64,000 bases of DNA, taken from the NCBI GenBank assembly GCA_964428225.1, contig CAYRXS010000002.1, positions 1 through 64,000 on the forward strand, read 5' to 3'. Positions 1 to 7,482 of this stretch are shown here, in pieces. A model generated the notes under the pieces. The model was given only the letters and a program-made list of their open reading frames with translations. It searched no databases and had not been told where the DNA came from. The DNA comes from JBFMCU01 sp964428225. GTDB taxonomy: Bacteria > Planctomycetota > UBA1135 > GCA-002686595. The translations under genes were made by a program, and so were the position numbers. The stretch's first letter is position 1. Every line of letters begins with the position of its first letter.

Positions 1-227
1 GTGGGATACGCAGCTGCACACCATACGTTTGGCTACATCTGGCGGATACCACTAGCTTAGTGTCGCCCCGTTGGGCCCGAATACCGTCCGTCATGAATAA
101 GACGGGGTCTCTTCGTTCCGGCTCCTGCGTGCGGTCGCGGCGCTCCCGGACCCACGGATTCTCGTGACCGTGGTACCCTGGAAGGAGTCCTGGGGGTGCG
201 GTCTTTCAACGTACGGGGAGGTGAATC
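1..227. other. Upstream region of the FG-GAP gene; no gene supported
   Basis: Frame 1 is open from base 1 to a TAG at 58-60 and could be the last 19 codons of a gene cut by the window edge, but it is too short to judge. The rest contains a possible weak hairpin (CCGTC at 84-88 with GACGG at 101-105) and the leader of the gene that starts at 228, including its strong ribosome site GGGGAGG at 215-221. I see no convincing promoter boxes. Confidence 0.4.
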
Positions 228-2840
228 ATGAAGTTGATCGAGAAGGGTCTTGGACTGGCGAGCACGGGGATCGTCGGGACGTTGCTGCTCGTGAGCAGCC
301 TGGCCCTGAGCGCCTCCGCGCAGGATCGATTCGGTCCCGAGAAGCTCGTGGCCGGGCGAGCCGTCGGACCCATGTCCCTCTTCGCGGCCGACCTGGACGG
401 TGACGGCGACCAGGACGTGCTCTCCGCGTCCTCGGGGGACGACAAGATCGCCTGGTACGAGAACGTCGGTGGCCCGGGTACGGCCATGCCCCAGCGGGTT
501 ATCTCGGCCCTGACCGACGGGCCCCGGTCGGTCTACGCCGCGGATCTGGATGGCGACGGCGATCCGGACGTGCTCTCCGCGTCGTGGTACGACGACAAGA
601 TCGCCTGGTACGAGAACGTCGACGGCCGGGGCGTCTTTGGGCATCAGCGGGTCATCGACGATACCGTCTGGGGGGCAGATAGCGTCCTCGCGGCGGACCT
701 GGACGGCGATGGAGACGAGGACGTTCTCGCGGCGTCATTCCACGACGACGAGGTGGTGTGGTACGAGAACCTCGATGGTCAGGGGAGTTTTGGAGCGAAG
801 CAGGTCATCACCGCCACGGCGGATGCCGTCACGTCGATCTTCGCCGCGGATCTGGACGGCGATGGCGACCAGGACGTGCTCTCGGCTGCGGAATACGCCG
901 ACGAGATCGCGTGGTACAAGAACGCCGGCCAGGGTGACTTCGGACCCCCGGTGATCATCACGACCCTGATCGACTCGCCCCGATGTGTCTTCGCGGCGGA
1001 TCTGGACGGCGACGGCGACCAGGACGTGCTCTCCGCATCCGCCTGGGACGACAAGCTCGCGTGGTACGAGAACACGAACGGCTCCGGCAGCTTCGGACCG
1101 GAGATTCCCATCGCGACGATGTTCGACTATGCCCTGTGGGTTTTGGCGACGGACCTGGACGGCGACGGGGACCGGGACGTACTCGCGGCTTCGTACTACA
1201 GCGACAAGATTGCCTGGTACGAGAACACCGATGGCCAGGGGTCGTTCGGGTCCCAGCGAGTGGTCACGGCCCTGGCGGCGGGCGCCACGTCGGTTCTCGC
1301 GGCGGACCTTGATGACGACGGAGATCAAGACGTGCTCAGCACGTCCGGCGAGGACTGGGAGATCGAGTCCTTCGAGAACACCGACGGGCTAGGGAGCTTC
1401 GGGCCGCCGACGGCCTTCACGGCCAAGGCGGACCGGGCGAGCTGCGTCTTCGCCGCGGACCTCGACGGGGACGGAGACAAGGACGCGCTCTCCGCCTCGC
1501 GCTTCGACTACAAGATCGCGTGGTACGAGTACCTGCAGGAAGAGGGCACCTTCGGGCCGCAACGGATCATCACGGACCAGGCTCACTACCCCTTGTCGGT
1601 CTTCGCCGCGGATCTGGACGGCGACGGAGACCGGGATGCTCTCTCTTCCTCGTCGCTCGACGACACGATCGCTTGGTACGAGAACACGAATGGCCTGGGT
1701 GACTTCGGCCCGCCGCTCATCGTCACCACGGAGGCGATTCATGTGTTCGACGCCATCGCCGTCGACATCGACGGTGACGGAGATCAAGACGTGGCCTCCG
1801 CAGAGGCGGGGCATAGCCGGGTGAGGTGGTACGAGAACACCGACGGTCTGGGGACGTTCGGCCCTCCGGTGATCGTCACGGCCATGGCCACCGGAGTCCG
1901 AAACGTGTTCGCGGTGGACCTCGACGGTGACGGAGACCAGGACCTCCTCTACGCGAACTACGACAACGACGAGATCGCCTGGTCCCCCAACTTCGACGGG
2001 AACGGCTTCTTCTGGCCGAAGCAGGTCATCTCCTCCTCGGTCATCGGGGCGCACGACGTCTACGCGGCGGACCTGGATGGCGACGACGATCTCGACGTGA
2101 TCTCGGCGGCGGATCTCGGCGACGAGGTCGCGTGGTACGAGAACACGGACGGCCTCGGGACCTTCGGGCCGGGAATCCGGATCAGCGGCCTCACGGACCG
2201 GGCCCTCTCCGTTTTCGCGGGGGACGTGGACGGAGACGGGGACCAGGACGTGCTCTCGGGATCGGCGTTGGACCGCAAGGTCGCGTGGTACGAGAACACC
2301 GACGGCCTGGGGACCTTCGGACCGCAGAAGCTCATCACGACCATGGCCGACGGCGTGCGCTCGGTCTTCGCCGCGGACGTGGAGGGCGATGGCGACCTGG
2401 ACGTGTTCTCGGCCTCGCAGAACGACGACCAGGTCGCGTGGTACGAGAATGGTCCGCCGGCCTCGGTGACGTATCGCGATGCCGGGGGGAATCCGGCGAG
2501 CTACTTCCACGACACGCGCCCCGTGCTCGGCACGACCTACAGCGCGACGGTCGACCTTGGAGGAACGACCGGGCACGCGATGGCCGGGCTCGCCGGCTAC
2601 AGCACTCCGCTCTCGCTCACCCTGGGCGGAGGCCAGGTGCTCCTCGTGGACATCACCGATCCGGACGGCGAGCTCCTGGGACTGTTCCTCGTCGCCGGCC
2701 CGCTCGCCGCGTTCGACGTCCCGGTGCCCAACGACCTCGCGCTCGCGGGCTTCACGCTGAGCACGCAGGCCCTGCACGTCGGCGGCGTCCAGCCGTTCGC
2801 CCTGTCGAACGCCCTGGATCTCGTCGTGGGTGACGACTGA
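228..2840 (+). CDS. Exported 14-repeat FG-GAP/VCBS beta-propeller protein with C-terminal tag domain
   Basis: An 870-residue exported protein of unknown target, probably at the cell surface or in the periplasm. Residues 1-31 are a signal peptide with a Leu/Ser-rich core ending SASA before Gln. From about residue 48 to 742 there are 14 tandem repeats of about 49 residues. Each has a calcium-loop core of the type ADLDGDGDxDVLSAS followed by IAWYEN. FG-GAP/VCBS repeats of this kind form integrin-like propellers (family knowledge). Residues about 745-870 are a separate beta-rich domain ending SNALDLVVGDD, related to C-terminal domains elsewhere in this window. GGGGAGG six bases before the ATG supports the start. 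It lies 139 bp upstream of a pseudopilin operon on the same strand, so it may be its substrate or partner (inference). A purely structural or adhesive role is equally possible. Confidence 0.9.
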   Translation: MKLIEKGLGLASTGIVGTLLLVSSLALSASAQDRFGPEKLVAGRAVGPMSLFAADLDGDGDQDVLSASSGDDKIAWYENVGGPGTAMPQRVISALTDGPRSVYAADLDGDGDPDVLSASWYDDKIAWYENVDGRGVFGHQRVIDDTVWGADSVLAADLDGDGDEDVLAASFHDDEVVWYENLDGQGSFGAKQVITATADAVTSIFAADLDGDGDQDVLSAAEYADEIAWYKNAGQGDFGPPVIITTLIDSPRCVFAADLDGDGDQDVLSASAWDDKLAWYENTNGSGSFGPEIPIATMFDYALWVLATDLDGDGDRDVLAASYYSDKIAWYENTDGQGSFGSQRVVTALAAGATSVLAADLDDDGDQDVLSTSGEDWEIESFENTDGLGSFGPPTAFTAKADRASCVFAADLDGDGDKDALSASRFDYKIAWYEYLQEEGTFGPQRIITDQAHYPLSVFAADLDGDGDRDALSSSSLDDTIAWYENTNGLGDFGPPLIVTTEAIHVFDAIAVDIDGDGDQDVASAEAGHSRVRWYENTDGLGTFGPPVIVTAMATGVRNVFAVDLDGDGDQDLLYANYDNDEIAWSPNFDGNGFFWPKQVISSSVIGAHDVYAADLDGDDDLDVISAADLGDEVAWYENTDGLGTFGPGIRISGLTDRALSVFAGDVDGDGDQDVLSGSALDRKVAWYENTDGLGTFGPQKLITTMADGVRSVFAADVEGDGDLDVFSASQNDDQVAWYENGPPASVTYRDAGGNPASYFHDTRPVLGTTYSATVDLGGTTGHAMAGLAGYSTPLSLTLGGGQVLLVDITDPDGELLGLFLVAGPLAAFDVPVPNDLALAGFTLSTQALHVGGVQPFALSNALDLVVGDD
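369..2450 (+). repeat. Tandem ~147-bp coding repeats, 14 units
   Basis: DNA-level counterpart of the FG-GAP blades. Units repeat near-identical words such as GCGGACCTGGACGG and TGGTACGAGAAC about every 147 bp. The array is long enough to be a substrate for unequal recombination and a risk for short-read assembly. Confidence 0.8.
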
Positions 2841-2880
2841 CCGGGCATCGGCCCCGCCTGTGTCCCGCGCCGCGGATCCC

Positions 2881-2960
2881 GAGACGCCGAAAGGGGGAAG
2901 CCGCTTGAGCATCGGGCCGAAAGTGCCGATGTAGCCAGGTCCGTTCGGTCCCCGTACCGG
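2881..2960 (+). promoter_or_regulatory. Structured leader before the pseudopilin operon
   Basis: Between the FG-GAP gene and the first pseudopilin lies a perfect 6-bp stem, CATCGG (2910-2915) with CCGATG (2926-2931), whose loop contains GAAA. It is followed by TAGCCAGGT and a second small stem. The 3' part looks superficially like the end of a class-I cyclic di-GMP (GEMM) aptamer, but the conserved GCAAACC and ACGCAAAGCC strands are not there. I therefore call only a structured leader. It could also be a terminator-like hairpin of the upstream gene; no T-run follows. Confidence 0.3.
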
Positions 2961-2979
2961 CGAGCCTCGGGGCGCCGGA

Positions 2980-3633
2980 ATGCCCATGCTGAAACCCTCT
3001 CACCCTCGCCAGACCCTCTCGGGGCATTGCCCGGGGGGAAGAGCCCGACCCGGTGGTGCGATCCCGGTCCGCTCTCCAGTCCGTCCGAATCTCCGGCCCG
3101 CGCTCGATTCCCGCTCGGGACTGACGGCGATCGAGCTCAGCGTGATGATGGCGATCTTCTTGATCGGGCTGCTGGCCTTCTCGCGCTCCGTTCGGAATTC
3201 CATGGACCTGGGCAAGACGAGTCGGGAGAGCACGCTCGCCACGGAAGGCGCAAGGTCCATGATCGAGCGCATGCAGGGTCATGCCTTGGCGGACATCTGC
3301 GCCCTCTACAACGCGGATCCCGATGACGATCCGGGAGGCTTCGATACGGCGCCGGGTCCTTTCTTCGAGGTGGAGGGCCTCGATCCCCGACCGGGGGATG
3401 TGGACGGGGCGGTGGGTGAGATCATCATGCCGACCACCGATGGGTTCGATCTACGTGAAGACGTGGTGGACGATCAGATCGGAACGCCCCGCGACCTCGA
3501 TCTGGACGGCGTGATCGATTCCGCGGATCACTCTGCGGACTACCTGATCCTCCCCGTCCTGGTGCGCCTGGAATGGCGTGGCTCGACCGGAGATCGCGTG
3601 ATGTCCTTCAAGACGATCCTGACGGATCGGTGA
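2980..3633 (+). CDS. Prepilin-type pseudopilin (PilV/GspI-like)
   Basis: A 217-residue minor pseudopilin. A type-III prepilin cleavage site SG|LTAIE is visible around residues 46-51, with the essential Glu at +5, followed by a hydrophobic helix (SVMMAIFLIGLLAFS) that anchors the protein and packs in the pilus core. The C-terminal part is a variable globular domain with Asp-rich segments (DADPDD-type and DLDLDGVIDS) that may bind calcium. The leader of about 47 residues is unusually long, yet there is no later in-frame ATG or GTG before the cleavage site, so I keep the ATG at 2980 (2986 also possible). The next pseudopilin starts 4 bp after the stop, so the two are co-transcribed. By family, such proteins prime type IV pilus or type II secretion pseudopilus assembly; which of the two cannot be told here. 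Confidence 0.85.
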   Translation: MPMLKPSHPRQTLSGHCPGGRARPGGAIPVRSPVRPNLRPALDSRSGLTAIELSVMMAIFLIGLLAFSRSVRNSMDLGKTSRESTLATEGARSMIERMQGHALADICALYNADPDDDPGGFDTAPGPFFEVEGLDPRPGDVDGAVGEIIMPTTDGFDLREDVVDDQIGTPRDLDLDGVIDSADHSADYLILPVLVRLEWRGSTGDRVMSFKTILTDR

Positions 3634-3637
3634 CGCG

Positions 3638-4291
3638 ATGAGGAAAGAAGTCTCGGGAAGCAAGAGCGGGCTGACGCTCTTCGAGCTGCTGATCGGAGTC
3701 GTCCTTCTGGGCGTGACGGTCACGGCAATGGCCATGGCGGGCTTGACGAGCTCCGAGCTCTTCAAGACTGGAGTCGCTCGCACCAGTACCGAGTCGCAGA
3801 TTCGTCGTTGCCTGCACCGACTCCAAGGTGATCTGCGAGCTTCCGGCCTGGACACCCTGGACCCGAAGCCGACCGGGTCCCTGTGGACCAGCACTCTCAC
3901 CTTCGATCGGATGGACGGTCTGACGAACGACCAAGGCCTCATCGATTGGATCCCGATGCGGGTCGAGCTCCGCCTGGAGGAGGGCGAGCTCGACGATGGC
4001 CTGGACAACAACGGCAATGGACTCGCCGATGAACGGCGTCTGGTTCTGATCCGCAATCCGGACGAAGCAGAGGAGATCGTCGTCGTGCTGAGTCGGCACG
4101 TGCGTGAGCTCCTCGAGGGGGAGGTCGTGAACGGCCTCGATGACAACGGGAACGAGCTGATCGACGAGGCGGGATTCTGCGCCAGTCTGCAAGGGAACAC
4201 CCTGGACCTCTGGCTAACACTCGAAGTCGTCGACGACGATGGGCTGTTCGTGACGAGATCGCTACGGACGTCCGTGCTCCTCAGGAACTGA
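3638..4291 (+). CDS. Prepilin-type pseudopilin (PilW/GspJ-like)
   Basis: A 217-residue minor pseudopilin. The short leader MRKEVSGSKSG is followed by the cleavage and methylation motif G|LTLFE, then a hydrophobic helix (LLIGVVLLGVTVTAMAMAG). The body has two segments of the type LDDNGNELIDEA / LDNNGNGLADE, EF-hand-like Asp/Asn/Glu loops that probably bind calcium and are frequent in PilW-like and GspJ-like proteins of this group (inference). It sits 4 bp after the previous pseudopilin and 13 bp before the PilX-like gene, which gives the common order V-W-X of minor pilin operons. Confidence 0.88.
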   Translation: MRKEVSGSKSGLTLFELLIGVVLLGVTVTAMAMAGLTSSELFKTGVARTSTESQIRRCLHRLQGDLRASGLDTLDPKPTGSLWTSTLTFDRMDGLTNDQGLIDWIPMRVELRLEEGELDDGLDNNGNGLADERRLVLIRNPDEAEEIVVVLSRHVRELLEGEVVNGLDDNGNELIDEAGFCASLQGNTLDLWLTLEVVDDDGLFVTRSLRTSVLLRN

Positions 4292-4304
4292 GAAGGACAA
4301 CGAG

Positions 4305-5549
4305 ATGAAGGTTTCCGCGTTCCTGCATCGACATCGGAACCAGAGCTCCCGACGGGGGTCAGGAATCGTCCTGGCCGCCCTGATGATCGTAATTCTGGGG
4401 GGATTGGCCACTGCGCTCGTGGCATTCACGGGCTCGGGCTACCTGGAGCAGCGGCATTCTCGGGACGAGATGAGATCGTTCTACGTGGCCGAGGCCGGCT
4501 TGAGCGAGGCCTTTGCGAGCTTGCGTGCCAATGGCATCGACGCCTTGGCGGACTATGTGGATCCACAGCCCTATGGCAAGGGCACCTTCGAGGTGGCGGT
4601 CACGGACGGTTTCGACGATCCCGTCCTGCGGTTCGATCGCGTGCGCCTCGTCTCCCTCGGCGCCGAGGGACGGGAGAGGTCTCGCGTGCTCATGGTGGCC
4701 CGCCGGATTCCCAATGGTAGCCACCTTCACGGCGTATTTGGTGCGGACGGCGTCACGATCGAGAGCAACTCGTTCATCGACAGCTTCAACTCCATGTACG
4801 GCCCCTACGTCCCCGGGGCCGATCATGTGAGTGAATACGGAAGCGTCGGTTCCAACGCGGACATCACGGTCGAGGCAAACGTCGAGATTCACGGCGACGT
4901 CTCGCCGGGGCCGGACGGAATCCTCGACGACAATGCGCCGCAGACCCTGATCACCGGAAGCACGGAGCCCGCAGACGATCTGGTGGAGATGCCCCCGATC
5001 GTCGTCCCACCGAGTCCGCCCACTGGACCCCTGAACATCGCGGGCCCAATGGTACTGACGGCCGGTTCGCACCACTTCACCTCGCTCACGGCAACCAGCG
5101 GATCTTCGTTGGTGATCGAGGGCCCGTCCGTGGTCGTCGTCGACTCTCTGGTCGAAAGCTCCAACGCAGAGATTCTGATCGACGCGACCAGCGGACCGGT
5201 CACGATCTACGGGACTGGTGACTTCGACCTCCGCAGCAACTCGATCTTCCGGTCCATCGGCTCCAAGGCAAGGGACGTGTCGATCTTCCTCACGACCGAC
5301 ACCTCGGACCCCACCAAGACGGTAGCTCTCAACTCCAACGCCGACTTCTTCGGAACGATCTACGCACCCAACGCCCTGCTTACCGTGGAGAGCAACTTCC
5401 GCGTCTTCGGCGCAATCAAGGCGCAGGACATCGTGCTTGCCAGCAATTCGCAGGTCCACTTCGACGAGGACTTGCTCTTCGACGACTTCGAAGGGGCCGA
5501 GTTCGAACAAGTGTCCTGGCGACCCGTCTCCGAGAACGAGGATCTCTGA
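4305..5549 (+). CDS. PilX-like pilus assembly protein with beta-solenoid body
   Basis: A 414-residue protein. Residues about 20-50 hold an N-terminal PilX-type segment (SGIVLAALMIVILGGLATAL) followed by the typical FYVAEAGLSEAF motif seen at the start of PilX/GspK-like proteins. Residues about 150-390 are rich in regularly spaced SN/NS steps (IESNS, VESNF, LASNSQ), as in the beta-solenoid body of PilX-like proteins of Gram-negative and PVC bacteria. Such proteins cap the tip of a pseudopilus or pilus (GspK role, family knowledge). GAAGGA at about 4292-4297 precedes the ATG. It follows two pseudopilins directly and lies 8 bp before the HEAT protein gene. Confidence 0.8.
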   Translation: MKVSAFLHRHRNQSSRRGSGIVLAALMIVILGGLATALVAFTGSGYLEQRHSRDEMRSFYVAEAGLSEAFASLRANGIDALADYVDPQPYGKGTFEVAVTDGFDDPVLRFDRVRLVSLGAEGRERSRVLMVARRIPNGSHLHGVFGADGVTIESNSFIDSFNSMYGPYVPGADHVSEYGSVGSNADITVEANVEIHGDVSPGPDGILDDNAPQTLITGSTEPADDLVEMPPIVVPPSPPTGPLNIAGPMVLTAGSHHFTSLTATSGSSLVIEGPSVVVVDSLVESSNAEILIDATSGPVTIYGTGDFDLRSNSIFRSIGSKARDVSIFLTTDTSDPTKTVALNSNADFFGTIYAPNALLTVESNFRVFGAIKAQDIVLASNSQVHFDEDLLFDDFEGAEFEQVSWRPVSENEDL

Positions 5550-5557
5550 TCCGCAGC

Positions 5558-6953
5558 ATGTGGTGCCATCTCCACAGACCGCCGCGAGCACCGTCGATCA
5601 CCACGATCGTGATCGTCGTCGTGTGCGCGGTCGCGGGATCGGGAATGCGGGGATCGGTCGCGGAGCCGTCCAGGGCACGAGTACCGTCGACCAGGGCCGC
5701 CGACATGGGCGACGACCTGCGTGAGCAACTGGCGGAAATCCTCCGTCACGTGGAAAAGAGGAAGGGCGGACACTTCGAGAAGGCCATCGAGAGCGTGGTG
5801 GCCCTGGGGGAGGAGGCGAAGCCGACGCTCTTTCTCGTGGTGGGGGAGGGAGTCGTGCGACCCGAGGTGGACCCCCCCCCTGACGGACACTCAACGGCTG
5901 GTGATCATGCAGGCCCTGGGCCGAGGGGATCCTGACACGCTCTTCGCGTCCCTCCCGGCAATCGTCGTCGAATTGGGGATACCGATGGCCCGCGCCGTGG
6001 CCTTCGATCTCGTCCGGATCCACGGGGACTACTCGAAGGTTCCCCTCCTGTTCGAGATCGCCGCGATCGAAGGGCTGGGGCCCTGGTCGAAGAGCGCAGG
6101 AGCGGACGCGTTCGAGAGCGCTCTCGGGGAGCACCTCGCGCGCGACGAACGCGCATTCGATCGTCTACCCCTCCAGTGGTACCGCCTCGACGATCATGTC
6201 CTCTCCTCGATGCTGCGCGCCATCGGGCACTCGGAGCGCCCCCGCGGCATCGACCTCCTGATTCGAGAGCTTTCCTCCGAGAGCCGGGCCACCGGGGTCT
6301 TCATCGCCCAGCTCGCTCGACTCGCCCCCTTCGCATCACCCGCGCAGGACGAGTCCCTTCGTGAAGCACTGCGTGAGGCGCTCGAGCACGAGCACGAAGG
6401 AGTTCGAAAGGCCGCCGCTGTCGCGCTTGGCCGACTCGAGGATCGCGCGGCGGTTCCCCGGCTCATCGACCTTCTCGACACCCGATCAGGAGGCCTTCGC
6501 CGCACGGCGCATTGGAGCCTTCGACAGATCACCGATCTGACGCTGCCCCCAGACGTGCAGCGCTGGTCGACCTGGTATCGAGAGGAGATGGACTGGCTGG
6601 AGAATCGCGCCCCGCTGCTCGTGAAGCACCTGTATTCGGAAGATGATGCGGAGGTCGCGAACGCGGCTCGAGAAATCGCTCTGCATCCCTTCCAGGGGAG
6701 TCAATTCGCAACCGAGATCACGGTTCTCTTCGAGTACGACTCTCCCGGGATTCGGGCTTTCGCGTGCGACTGTCTCGCGCAGCTCGGATCAGACGCCGTC
6801 CTCGAGGAGCTCTTGGACGCCCTCACCTATGACGTAGAAACGGTCCACCTGCGCGCGTGGAACGCTCTCAAGACGATCACTGGTCTCGATCTTCCCCCCG
6901 AGGCCGACACCTGGGCGCAAGCCCTTGGAGAACGGGAAGGAGCCAAAAGATGA
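5558..6953 (+). CDS. HEAT-repeat protein, reading frame broken at a run of nine C
   Basis: An exported or membrane-anchored HEAT-repeat protein split over two frames. The first frame (5558 onward) starts with a hydrophobic stretch (SITTIVIVVVCAVAGSG) and an alpha-helical start (MGDDLREQLAEILRHVEK). It reads properly up to nine C at 5872-5880, after which sense continues in the next frame (LTDTQRLVIMQALGRGD...) to the TGA at 6951-6953. With eight C the gene would be one protein of about 464 residues. HEAT units are clear at residues about 200-450, with two copies of a motif ending W..W (LRQITDLTLPPDV...WSTWY and LKTITGLDLPPEA). The stop overlaps the ATG of the next gene (ATGA), so translation of the 3' part is expected. 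It is probably part of the pseudopilin operon. The break is a sequencing slip, a phase-variable tract or a real lesion. Confidence 0.75.
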
Positions 6954-7462
6954 ATCAGGCCATCCCCACAGAGGAATCCCGGACGAAGCACTCCCGGAAA
7001 CGACGCAAGAGGAAGTTCGTCAAGCCCGAGATCCAGCGCAGCTGGATCATGATGACCATGCTCACCATCGGGGTGACGGTTGTCGCCCAGGCGATCCTCA
7101 TCGTCCACATGCTGACGCGGATCGCCAGCACCGTCCCGAACGACGGTGAGGCGGTGCTCGCCCTCCTACCCCAGTACCTCGCGCTCTGTCTCGGATTGAC
7201 CGTCCTCTTCCTCGCCCCGTTCTTCGTGCTGGTGGCCGTGCTCATGTCCTTCCGGATCGCAGGGCCGGTCTACCGCCTGGAAGCATACCTGCGCCAGGTC
7301 ATCGAGGGCGAGAAGCCCCCGGACTGTCGTTTGCGCGACGGCGATCAGCTCAAGGAGCTGTGCGAGCTCGTCAACACCGCCACGGCGCCTTTGCGCCGGG
7401 CGAGCGCGGACGACCGCGGAGCAGAGAATCCCCCCGAGAACGAACGAGTCGACGCGGCCTGA
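6950..7462 (+). CDS. Two-TM protein with HAMP-like cytoplasmic segment
   Basis: A 170-residue membrane protein. A basic N-terminus (KHSRKRRKRKF) precedes TM1 (about 33-55) and TM2 (about 72-97). After TM2 comes a HAMP-like stretch beginning RIAGPVYRLEAYLRQV and ending DQLKELCELVN, with the conserved Pro and Glu of the first helix. No kinase, cyclase or methyl-accepting output domain follows; it ends in a polar tail. HAMP domains relay signals across membranes, so this looks like a sensor or transmitter stub, or a membrane adaptor of the pilus-like operon (inference). The start codon overlaps the stop of the HEAT gene as ATGA, a sign of translational coupling. Confidence 0.75.
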   Translation: MNQAIPTEESRTKHSRKRRKRKFVKPEIQRSWIMMTMLTIGVTVVAQAILIVHMLTRIASTVPNDGEAVLALLPQYLALCLGLTVLFLAPFFVLVAVLMSFRIAGPVYRLEAYLRQVIEGEKPPDCRLRDGDQLKELCELVNTATAPLRRASADDRGAENPPENERVDAA

Positions 7463-7482
7463 GGGCCGCGCTGTTTTCACGA

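Noticed and set aside
2881..2960. Class-I cyclic di-GMP riboswitch
   Set aside because: Key conserved strands (GCAAACC, ACGCAAAGCC) are missing; kept only as an unnamed structured leader.
1389..2987. Long open frame on the minus strand across the FG-GAP gene
   Set aside because: Mirror frame of a GC-rich repeat gene: Arg/Val/Pro-rich low-complexity product, no domain, while the plus frame has signal peptide, repeats and ribosome site.
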